Assembly (NCBI RefSeq): GCF_009711975.1
Contig: NZ_VIKW01000039.1
Location: forward strand, 1 to 38,311
DNA length: 38,311 bases
Source: Anabaena sp. UHCC 0204
Lineage (GTDB): Bacteria > Cyanobacteriota > Cyanobacteriia > Cyanobacteriales > Nostocaceae
Direction: 5' to 3'
Under the pieces are notes generated by a model that was not told the DNA's origin, searched no databases, and saw nothing but the letters and a program-made list of their open reading frames with translations. Shown here in pieces: positions 1 to 6,519 of the stretch (its first letter is position 1; the number at the start of each line of letters is the position of its first letter). Made by a program: the position numbers and the translations under genes.

Positions 1-2374
1 GGTATTGAATGAGTAAATAAATTCCCCAAATAGCCATAGCGCGGAGATAGGTACTAGCGCGGAAAGTACCATTAGCGGTAATTGCTTCCGGGGTGCGGAA
101 TTGCAAACCATTGTCGTAAATTTGCCTAACCACAGCCTCAGTTAACTGCATGGCTTCATTTTTCATCTCCATTTGCACCAGGAAGGCTGCTAGACCAAAA
201 TTGATTCCTGTCCAAACCTCCAAAGGATGTGTAGAATTGGGATTTTCTGGTAAACCATTGGGAAGAACACCGTTAGCAGCACCAAATTGACCATTTTGGA
301 ACTTGAGAAAACAGGAATCATAGACTTTTCTCAACGCAGAAATAGCATGATCATGGGGGACAATATCTGGTAAACTCAATAAACGAGCGTAAAATTGCCC
401 ACACAATTGATCAGCCATCACCACATCAGAACCACTTTCACTATCCAAACGGTAATATTCACCATTCCAAAGTTTGGCTTGGTATATTGGTTTAGATTCA
501 TTTAACCAAGTTTGATAAATTGATTTTTGCGTTTTTGTGTCTTTGTAGTCTGTTAGAATATCACTGATTGCGATCGCACTTTCTAAAGCAGCTAACCACA
601 AACCACCACAATAAGCACTCACACCTTGTAAACGCCAATCATCGAAAGTTTGGTCAGGAGCGCCGGAATTTTCTGGTATACTGTCACCATCGAGATCAAA
701 TGTTTTCACATAATCGAGAGTTTGGACAATAGCATCCCAACAATCTGCTAAAAATTGGATATCATTTGCACCAGTGAAGAGAAAATCTCGATATACCTGC
801 AAAACAAAATCACAACCTAAATCTTTCCACAGATTACAATCTTGATAACTAGTGTAATTGGTTTTTTCCCAAACCCATTCATTGGGTGCGCCTAAATCGT
901 GGGGTGTCGCACCGGCAACTTTACGAACTGCGAGGGGACTTTCAGATTTGATAGTCAAATAATAACCGATAATTCTAGTTCTATCATCACTTTGGGGAAT
1001 TGCTCTGGCAAAAGCGCGAATTACCGATTTTTCCAATTCAGGAAATAACATCAACAGTCCAAAAGAACCGTATAACCGCACATCTAAACTTTCATACCAA
1101 CGGTAATCTAAACATTCTAACACAGCGAATTGACCAACGGGATCAATTTCTGAGGCGGCATTCCAGAGAGTTCCTCCGCTGGTTAAATCGTAGAGTTCGT
1201 TAAATAAAGCCATTTTGAACCAGTCAGGTAAATCTGCTTTTTCTAAAATGGGATTTTGCCAATTTTGGATGAGCGATCGCCAATTCTGATATTCTTTAAG
1301 TGCAGTAGTCGCAATCTGCCAAGCATTCTCACCATTACAACCAAAAAAATCTGTATATCTGCGGTAATAGTTCACTCCTGCTGCAAATTCTGTGACGGGA
1401 AAATCCCAACTTAGCACAAAAGGAACTTCCAAATTTTCCCCAGGTTGCAAAGTAAAACGCACCGCAATTGCTGCACCTAAACGAGTATTTTCATCTGCGG
1501 GAGTTTCATCTATATAATTAGGTAAAGAACCATTTTCAGAAAAACTTTGCCAAATATCTTCACCATTACCCACAGGATTAAATCGGGAATGATGAAATAT
1601 TTCCACTTGAGGATTTTTTAAAGTTGAAATACACCAAGTTCCGTCACCTTCTTGAACAGTTTGATTATTAGAAACTTGACCTAAAACACAACCAAAATAT
1701 TGATCATCTTCTGCTAGACAATTATAATTTCCTTGACTTTCTCCCCAACGTGGTAGATATTCATAAACTGGACTACCATCATCTCTCACTCTAACTTCGG
1801 GAGATTTTAAAGTATTAGTAAACCAACCCACCATGTTTTCCCAAGTTAGCATGATGCTAATAGTAATTGGTGCATTTGTGGGGTTATGTGCTTTCCACGA
1901 AAAAACCGCGACAGGATAACTAGTTTCTTGATAATTATCTGCCCAAATTGGCGAAAATTGCTCACAGATTAATTGTGATTTAAAGACATTTTCATAAACA
2001 AACCAACTGCGGGGATAAAGTGCGTGATATGTTCCTGAATTCTGTTCCTCAGATGTTGGATACCATTGCCAAGATTGCAGTGTATGATCTTCTGGAGGTT
2101 GGGTAGATAATGCGTAAGCTTGTCCAGATTCAAAAACACTAAATTGACAAGCAGGAACATTTTTGAAAGTATGTTCTCCCCCGTCAATGTGCCACAGGTT
2201 AAAGTCTCCCCGTGAAGAACGTCCTATACACCCTGCACCAAAGCCACCAAGGGGCATTCCGTGCCAGGGACCATCATCAATATTACTAGGATAACGGACG
2301 GTGTAGGGCTGATCCCAGCCTAAGCCAATGGGACGTTTCCAGGCGCAGGGGGGTATTTGGGGGTGGTTTGTCAT
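1..2374 (-). CDS. GH116 beta-glucosidase / GBA2-type glucosylceramidase, partial
   Basis: The frame is open from the ATG at 2374 to the left edge (about 791 residues), so only the extreme C-terminus is missing. The N-terminal part has the GBA2 hallmark PLGGFGAGCIGRSSRGDFN (PLGG-GaGcIGR type) followed by a beta-rich domain; the C-terminal half is the (alpha/alpha)6 barrel. The expected catalytic pair is visible: nucleophile Glu about 420 in VLECLDYRWY and acid/base Asp about 574 in PDQTFDDW, followed by SAYCGGLWLAAL. GH116 enzymes hydrolyse beta-glucosides such as glucosylceramide; the natural substrate in a cyanobacterium is unknown. No signal peptide is seen, so a cytoplasmic enzyme is likely. 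It appears monocistronic, with about 190 bp separating it from the divergent small genes. Family assignment is strong, substrate is inference. Confidence 0.9.
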   Translation of the reverse strand, partial: MTNHPQIPPCAWKRPIGLGWDQPYTVRYPSNIDDGPWHGMPLGGFGAGCIGRSSRGDFNLWHIDGGEHTFKNVPACQFSVFESGQAYALSTQPPEDHTLQSWQWYPTSEEQNSGTYHALYPRSWFVYENVFKSQLICEQFSPIWADNYQETSYPVAVFSWKAHNPTNAPITISIMLTWENMVGWFTNTLKSPEVRVRDDGSPVYEYLPRWGESQGNYNCLAEDDQYFGCVLGQVSNNQTVQEGDGTWCISTLKNPQVEIFHHSRFNPVGNGEDIWQSFSENGSLPNYIDETPADENTRLGAAIAVRFTLQPGENLEVPFVLSWDFPVTEFAAGVNYYRRYTDFFGCNGENAWQIATTALKEYQNWRSLIQNWQNPILEKADLPDWFKMALFNELYDLTSGGTLWNAASEIDPVGQFAVLECLDYRWYESLDVRLYGSFGLLMLFPELEKSVIRAFARAIPQSDDRTRIIGYYLTIKSESPLAVRKVAGATPHDLGAPNEWVWEKTNYTSYQDCNLWKDLGCDFVLQVYRDFLFTGANDIQFLADCWDAIVQTLDYVKTFDLDGDSIPENSGAPDQTFDDWRLQGVSAYCGGLWLAALESAIAISDILTDYKDTKTQKSIYQTWLNESKPIYQAKLWNGEYYRLDSESGSDVVMADQLCGQFYARLLSLPDIVPHDHAISALRKVYDSCFLKFQNGQFGAANGVLPNGLPENPNSTHPLEVWTGINFGLAAFLVQMEMKNEAMQLTEAVVRQIYDNGLQFRTPEAITANGTFRASTYLRAMAIWGIYLLIQY

Positions 2375-2489
2375 GGTTTGAGTTTCACGGTTGACGCTAA
2401 TGAAGACTAGCGCGATGTGTGATTTTTCTCAAGTCGTTAGGAAAATATTTTTATTATTTTCGGAAGTTAGAAAAAAAGGGAGGTTTATA

Positions 2490-2533
2490 TTTTTATTTCG
2501 TGCAAAGAGGCAAAGGAGCAAAGACGCAAAGGT
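2490..2533. repeat. dispersed GCAAAGACGCAAAGG-type repeat
   Basis: The spacer between the GH116 gene and the next gene holds a run of GCAAAGAGGCAAAGGAGCAA type, the reverse complement of the CTTTGCGTCTTTGCG repeats seen near 12550, 15505, 27785 and 32985. No promoter was recognised with confidence here. Confidence 0.6.
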
Positions 2534-2563
2534 TTAAATTATATTCTTGTAGTTTTAACTTAT

Positions 2564-2842
2564 ATGTTAGAATATAAACATCCCCAAAGTAATAAAAATA
2601 CGCCCATGATTACTCAAGTGATGATTCAACCCTCATCCTGGGTAGAGTCAGGAATCGAAATCAGCAAAGTTAGAAATTTGAATTTATTTAAATTTAGTTC
2701 AGAATTACAATCTCGGTTAGATGAACTTTCTGAGAAAAATAAAGCAGGAATGTTAAACTCAAAAGAAGAGGCTGAATTAACAGGAATATTAGAACTGGAT
2801 AGGATTTTTACTTTGCTGAATGCAAAAATAATTGCTGAGTAA
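2564..2842 (+). CDS. small conserved cyanobacterial helical protein upstream of hicB
   Basis: A 92-residue protein of unknown function. The C-terminal two thirds (SSELQSRLDELSEKNKAGML, then KEEAEL and LDRIFTLLNAK) is predicted helical and charged, and resembles a widespread cyanobacterial small-protein family (R-L-DEL-EKNKAG-L--EE-AEL) often met beside toxin-antitoxin genes. That recognition is from memory, not a search. Methionines at 2606 and 2621 are alternative starts; the first 14 residues are rich in N, K and P, look unlike the family, and no start has a clear ribosome site. The stop (TAATG) touches the open frame that leads into hicB, so the two are probably co-transcribed. An antitoxin-like or accessory role is inference only. 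Confidence 0.6.
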   Translation: MLEYKHPQSNKNTPMITQVMIQPSSWVESGIEISKVRNLNLFKFSSELQSRLDELSEKNKAGMLNSKEEAELTGILELDRIFTLLNAKIIAE

Positions 2843-2877
2843 TGACTTTGATTTTCATTTATAAGGAAATACTAAAA

Positions 2878-3123
2878 ATGTTGGCAAGTTACATTGATAA
2901 AGCAATGGAATTAGCAGTTTATGAAATTATTGAAGACGATAGTAGTTATTGGGGTGAAATTCCTGGTTTACAGGGAGTATGGGCAAATTATCAAACCTTA
3001 GAAGGTTGTCGTCGTGAATTAAGAGAAGCATTAAGTGATTGGTTAGCTTTGCGTTTACGTTTAGGGTTAAATATTCCTGTAATTGAGGATATTAATTTAA
3101 ATCAAATTACACAGTTTGTATAA
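2878..3123 (+). CDS. hicB: HicB family antitoxin
   Basis: An 81-residue protein matching cyanobacterial HicB antitoxins along its whole length: an N-terminal helix (YIDKAMELAVYEIIED), the core strand-turn YWGEIPGLQGVWA, then the helix GCRRELREALSDWLALRLR and IPVIEDI. HicB neutralises the RNase HicA and usually represses its own operon. The frame opens further upstream at 2842, but ATG 2878 has an AAGGA motif 10 nt before it and gives the normal family N-terminus, so I prefer it. Only 1 nt separates its stop from the ATG of a broken hicA. The antitoxin frame is intact although its toxin is destroyed. It may now act only as a regulator or be decaying. Confidence 0.85.
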   Translation: MLASYIDKAMELAVYEIIEDDSSYWGEIPGLQGVWANYQTLEGCRRELREALSDWLALRLRLGLNIPVIEDINLNQITQFV

Positions 3124-3124
3124 A

Positions 3125-3207
3125 ATGCCTAGACTAACACCTGTTTCTCAAAATTATTTGATCAACGACAAGCTGGAGTTTCTAGAGAAGAATGGTTAGG
3201 AGGATAG
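3125..3207 (+). pseudogene. hicA: hicA toxin remnant, internally deleted and frameshifted
   Basis: Directly after hicB an ATG at 3125 opens a frame starting MPRLTPVSQN, the usual N-terminus of cyanobacterial HicA mRNA interferases. After about 12 codons the sequence jumps to the family's C-terminal end, RQAGVSREEWLGG, but in a different frame, ending at the TAG 3205-3207; the original frame stops at 3197-3199. The middle of the protein, which carries the catalytic histidine and the dsRNA-binding-like core (about 45-50 residues in intact HicA), is gone. What is seen is a deletion joining both ends of the gene plus a frame change; loss of RNase activity follows from the family. No functional product is expected. 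Confidence 0.8.
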
Positions 3208-3290
3208 AATAATGTTAAGCAAATTAGGAGATGAATTCTTGAATTTTGCTATATTAAATGTAGTTGAGTTAATTTGAGGTTAATACAAAA

Positions 3291-3809
3291 ATGACACAGG
3301 AATTAATAGACCTCAGAAATAGTATTTTAGAACAGCGTTATGCCGATGCTTTAGCTATTGTTGATGAGTTAGAGGGGATGAGTAAAAAAGCAATTATACA
3401 ACAAATAAAGTCTTTTTTAAAGATTTTACTAATACATCTCATTAAAAATCAAATTGAACAACGGCTAACCAATTCTTGGGCAGCTTCTATTAGAAATGCA
3501 GTGGTAGGAATTCAAGATATCAACTTGAAGGAAAATAAAAAATCCTATTATATTAATGTTGATGAATGGGAAGATTTAATTTTAGAGGAAGTTATAGAAA
3601 AAGCTATAGCTGATGCTAGTGATGAGGTTTTAAATGGTGCATATAATCAATTTCAATTGGAGGAAATCATTGATAAACCGGAGTTGATAGCAAAAGGTTG
3701 TCAATTTTTAGGTTTGACTTATGAACATTCGGCTAAAAGTTTACCGAAAGCGATCGCGGAAGTTTTAATACAGTTACCCGGTGGGGAAAGTTGGTTTAAT
3801 CGTAAGTAG
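3291..3809 (+). CDS. DUF29 family protein, copy 1
   Basis: A 172-residue protein of the DUF29 type, common in many copies in cyanobacteria and of unknown biochemical role. Visible features: an N-terminal helix pair (MTQELIDLRNSILEQRYADA), the family core LLIHLIKNQIEQRLTNSWAASIRN (HLIK--EQR--NSW), an acidic middle and a C-terminal LPGGESWF. It is soluble, with no signal peptide. The paralogue at 4151 has nearly identical DNA from about 29 bp before the ATG to about codon 30, after which the two drift apart. A GAGGTTAATACAAAAATG leader precedes both. It sits between the broken hicA and a hairpin-rich spacer, in an accessory patch. Confidence 0.75.
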   Translation: MTQELIDLRNSILEQRYADALAIVDELEGMSKKAIIQQIKSFLKILLIHLIKNQIEQRLTNSWAASIRNAVVGIQDINLKENKKSYYINVDEWEDLILEEVIEKAIADASDEVLNGAYNQFQLEEIIDKPELIAKGCQFLGLTYEHSAKSLPKAIAEVLIQLPGGESWFNRK

Positions 3810-3829
3810 TTAACGATCCCCTAGTCGAA

Positions 3830-3892
3830 GATCCCCAACTTCTTATTTTAATTGTAATTTTTACTAAAGATTAAAGTAAGAATTCGGGGATC
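3830..3892. terminator. long inverted repeat after DUF29 copy 1
   Basis: GATCCCC at 3830 begins a 23-nt arm that pairs, with a few mismatches, with an arm at 3870-3892 ending CGGGGATC; the loop is about 17 nt. It lies 20 bp after the DUF29 stop and could end its transcript, but there is no T-run after the stem, so a dispersed palindromic repeat is an equal possibility. The rest of the 3810-4150 spacer is the repeat element at 3931-4066 and a short leader. Confidence 0.5.
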
Positions 3893-3930
3893 TAAATTGC
3901 AGGTTTAGCGACGTGCAAAGATTGGGAAAA

Positions 3931-4066
3931 AGGCGTTGCTGATAGCCTGCGTGGCGATAGCCATATTGAAGTATGAAATTGAAAAATCAAAGATTTCAAA
4001 CTCTTACTCTCTGTGACTGGAGCGCCTCTGCGTGAAACAAAATCATACTCTTAATCAGCAACGCCT
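3931..4066. repeat. MITE-like element with AGGCGTTGCTGAT ends
   Basis: A 136-bp unit with perfect 13-bp inverted ends (AGGCGTTGCTGAT at 3931-3943, ATCAGCAACGCCT at 4054-4066) and no coding capacity. Related pieces occur at 12541-12606 (right end), 28635-28722 (left part) and 30996-31053 (left part). Compared with the 28635 copy, this one carries 15 extra bases (about 3944-3958) after TTGCTGAT. Confidence 0.7.
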
Positions 4067-4150
4067 AACAAAAAAATATTTATTTTTATTTTGGCATATT
4101 TAGGTATAATTTGGATAGATATGTTGAATTAATTTGAGGTTAATACAAAA

Positions 4151-4669
4151 ATGACACAGGAATTAATAGACCTCAGAAATAGTATTTTAGAACAGCGTTA
4201 TGCCGATGCTTTAGTTATTGTAGATGAGTTAGAGGGGATGGGTAGACAAGGTATTTTAAGAAATATTCAATCTTTCTTAGTTAAATTAATAATTCATCTG
4301 ATTAAGAATCAAGTAGAACAACGTTTAACTAATTCTTGGGCAAATTCGATTCGTAGTTCAATTCGAGAAATCAAGAAAATAAATTTGCAAGACAATAAAA
4401 GTTCTTATTATGTCAAGATAGATGAATGGGACTTAATGCTAGAAGAAGAATTTGAAGAAGCTATTCGTGATGCTAGTGATGAGGTAATGAATGGTATTTA
4501 CAGTCCATTTAAACTTGCCGAAATGGTAGATAAAGAACAGATAATTAATCAAGCCAAAGTTCTCTTAAAATTGACTTATGAATATTCAGTTAAGGAATTA
4601 CCGGCTGTAATTGATGATTATTTAACTCAATTACCTGGTGGTGAAGATTGGAAGTTAGGAAAAAGGTAA
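4151..4669 (+). CDS. DUF29 family protein, copy 2
   Basis: A 172-residue paralogue of the gene at 3291, same length and domain plan: MTQELIDLRNSILEQRYADA at the N-terminus, HLIKNQVEQRLTNSW in the core, LPGGEDW near the C-terminus. The first 64 coding nucleotides match copy 1 exactly, as does nearly all of the 28 bp before the ATG; beyond about codon 30 identity falls clearly. This points to tandem duplication with later homogenisation of the 5' end, or divergence of the 3' part only. Function unknown; cytoplasmic by sequence. Its stop is 12 bp before a TA-flanked MITE. Confidence 0.75.
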   Translation: MTQELIDLRNSILEQRYADALVIVDELEGMGRQGILRNIQSFLVKLIIHLIKNQVEQRLTNSWANSIRSSIREIKKINLQDNKSSYYVKIDEWDLMLEEEFEEAIRDASDEVMNGIYSPFKLAEMVDKEQIINQAKVLLKLTYEYSVKELPAVIDDYLTQLPGGEDWKLGKR

Positions 4670-4681
4670 GGTTTATATTTA

Positions 4682-4774
4682 TAGGACTTACGCACAAGTT
4701 ACGGAATAATGAACCACGAAGACACGAAGAACACGAAGGAATGAGAGTTTCAGAGATATTTTGCGTAAGTCCTA
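4682..4774. mobile_element. 93-bp MITE, TAGGACTTACGCA termini
   Basis: Perfect 13-bp inverted termini, TAGGACTTACGCA at 4682-4694 and TGCGTAAGTCCTA at 4762-4774. If the outer TA is a target duplication, the element proper ends in GGACTTACGCA, as expected of miniature relatives of IS630/Tc1-mariner elements. Its inside carries the dispersed ACCACGAAGACACGAAGAAC repeat. It encodes nothing and lies between the convergent DUF29 and hyuB genes. Confidence 0.7.
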
Positions 4775-4792
4775 ATTTAGTTTCGCTTACCT

Positions 4793-6343
4793 TCACGACG
4801 ACTTACCAAATCCTCCACCTCCAGGAGTTTCTATCACAAAAACATCCCCAGATTGCATCTCTGCTGTAGCTGTACTATCTAAATACTCCTCAGTGCCATT
4901 TTCACGTTTTATCCAGTTTCTTCCTACTTTTCCCTCTTCTCCACCATGTAAACCAAAGGGAGGAATTAAACGATGGCTAGAAAGAATATTAGCTGTCATT
5001 GGTTCTAGAAATTTAATGCGACGAATTACCCCATTACCCCCTACATATTTTCCTTTACCACCACTATGAGAACGCAGACTAAAACTTTCTACTTGTACAG
5101 GATAGCGGGTTTCTAAAACTTCTGGATCTGTCAAGCGAGAATTAGTCATGTGGGTATGAACTGCATCAGTACCATCAAAATCAATTCCTGCACCAGAACC
5201 ACCACAAATAGTTTCATAATATTGATATTTTTGGTTTCCAAAAGTGAAATTATTCATTGTTCCTTGGGAAGCAGCCATTACACCCAAAGCACCATATAAA
5301 GCATCAACAATAGTTTGAGAAGTTTCCACATTTCCTGCTACAACGGCGGCGGGATAAATGGGGTTTAACATACAACCTTCTGGAATAATAATTTCTAAAG
5401 GTTGCAAACACCCAGCATTGAGAGGAATATTATCATTAACTAATGTTCTAAAGACATATAAAACCGCAGCTTGAGTTACAGCTTTGGGAGCATTAAAGTT
5501 ACTATTTAATTGTGTAGAAGTACCAGTAAAATCAATTTTAGCACTGCGATTTTCACGATCAATTGTTACCTTAACTTGAATTTTTGCGCCATTATCCATT
5601 TCATAAATAAATGCACCGTTTTTTAAAACATCAATTGCTCGCCTAACAGACTCTTCTGCATTATCTTGAACAAACTGCATATAAAGTTTTACAGTTTCTA
5701 GTCCATATTGATTGACCATTTTTAACAATTCTTGTACACCCCTATTATTGGCAGCAATTTGAGCCTTAAAATCTGCTATATTTTGATCAGGATTTCGGCT
5801 AGGATAGGAATGATTTAATAAAAAATTTCTCACTTCTAATTCTTGAAAATCTCCCTTATTAACTAAGAGAAAATTATCAAAAATAATTCCTTCTTCTAAG
5901 ATAGTGCTACTATGGGGAGGCATAGAACCGGGAGTGATCCCACCAATATCTGCTTGATGTCCACGGGAAGCAACATAAAAGATAATTTGTTTATTTTCAG
6001 TATCAAAAATGGGCGTAATAGCGGTGACATCAGGTAAATGTGTACCCCCGTTGTAGGGGTTATTTGATAAATACACATTTCCTGGTTTGATATTATTCCC
6101 TTCAGCATTAATTAAACTGCTGACACTTTCACTCATAGAACCTAAATGCACAGGAATATGAGGAGCATTAGCAACCAATAAACCCGAACTATCAAAAATC
6201 GCACAGGAAAAATCTAACCTTTCTTTAATATTCACTGATGCGGCTGTGTTTTGTAGTACAATTCCCATTTGTTCAGCGATAAATTGATAGAGGTTTTTGA
6301 AAATTTCTAAACGAACAGGATCTGGTTGAGACATAGAATACAT
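4793..6343 (-). CDS. hyuB: hydantoinase B / 5-oxoprolinase beta-type subunit
   Basis: A 516-residue HyuB-family protein, normal length for the separate subunit. It begins DPVRLEIFKNLYQFIAEQMG and has the family segments VKERLDFSCAIFD-like (IKERLDFSCAIFD), NAPHIPVHLGSMSESV, NNPYNGGTHLPDVTAITPIF and SRGHQADIGGITPGSMPP, ending ETPGGGGFGKS. Together with HyuA it forms an ATP-dependent enzyme that opens 5-membered cyclic amides; 5-oxoproline to glutamate, closing the glutathione gamma-glutamyl cycle, is the likeliest reaction but hydantoin-type substrates cannot be excluded. Start ATG 6343 has AGAGGA about 9 nt upstream. hyuA lies 176 bp upstream on the same strand, the gap filled by repeats, so co-transcription is probable but not shown. 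Confidence 0.9.
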   Translation of the reverse strand: MYSMSQPDPVRLEIFKNLYQFIAEQMGIVLQNTAASVNIKERLDFSCAIFDSSGLLVANAPHIPVHLGSMSESVSSLINAEGNNIKPGNVYLSNNPYNGGTHLPDVTAITPIFDTENKQIIFYVASRGHQADIGGITPGSMPPHSSTILEEGIIFDNFLLVNKGDFQELEVRNFLLNHSYPSRNPDQNIADFKAQIAANNRGVQELLKMVNQYGLETVKLYMQFVQDNAEESVRRAIDVLKNGAFIYEMDNGAKIQVKVTIDRENRSAKIDFTGTSTQLNSNFNAPKAVTQAAVLYVFRTLVNDNIPLNAGCLQPLEIIIPEGCMLNPIYPAAVVAGNVETSQTIVDALYGALGVMAASQGTMNNFTFGNQKYQYYETICGGSGAGIDFDGTDAVHTHMTNSRLTDPEVLETRYPVQVESFSLRSHSGGKGKYVGGNGVIRRIKFLEPMTANILSSHRLIPPFGLHGGEEGKVGRNWIKRENGTEEYLDSTATAEMQSGDVFVIETPGGGGFGKSS

Positions 6344-6399
6344 AATTAATTTCCTCTTAACGAATCACATTTTTCGACATCAATAAATACTTTTCTGGT

Positions 6400-6490
6400 T
6401 TCTTTTTTCTCTGCGCTCTCTGCATCTCTGTGGTTAGGTTAAAAAATAATTCATAAAATAAACCACAAAGAACACAAAGGTAAGAGGAGT
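6400..6490. repeat. repeat-filled gap between hyuA and hyuB
   Basis: The spacer holds two facing dispersed repeats: CTCTGCATCTCTGTGGTT around 6415-6436 and AACCACAAAGAACACAAAGG around 6462-6481, which can pair as a long-range hairpin. No gene is seen. The same ACCAC(A/G)AAG-type repeat occurs at 4711, 27890 and 32330. Confidence 0.5.
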
Positions 6491-6519
6491 GAAGAGAGAT
6501 TTTTTATGGGTGATGATAA

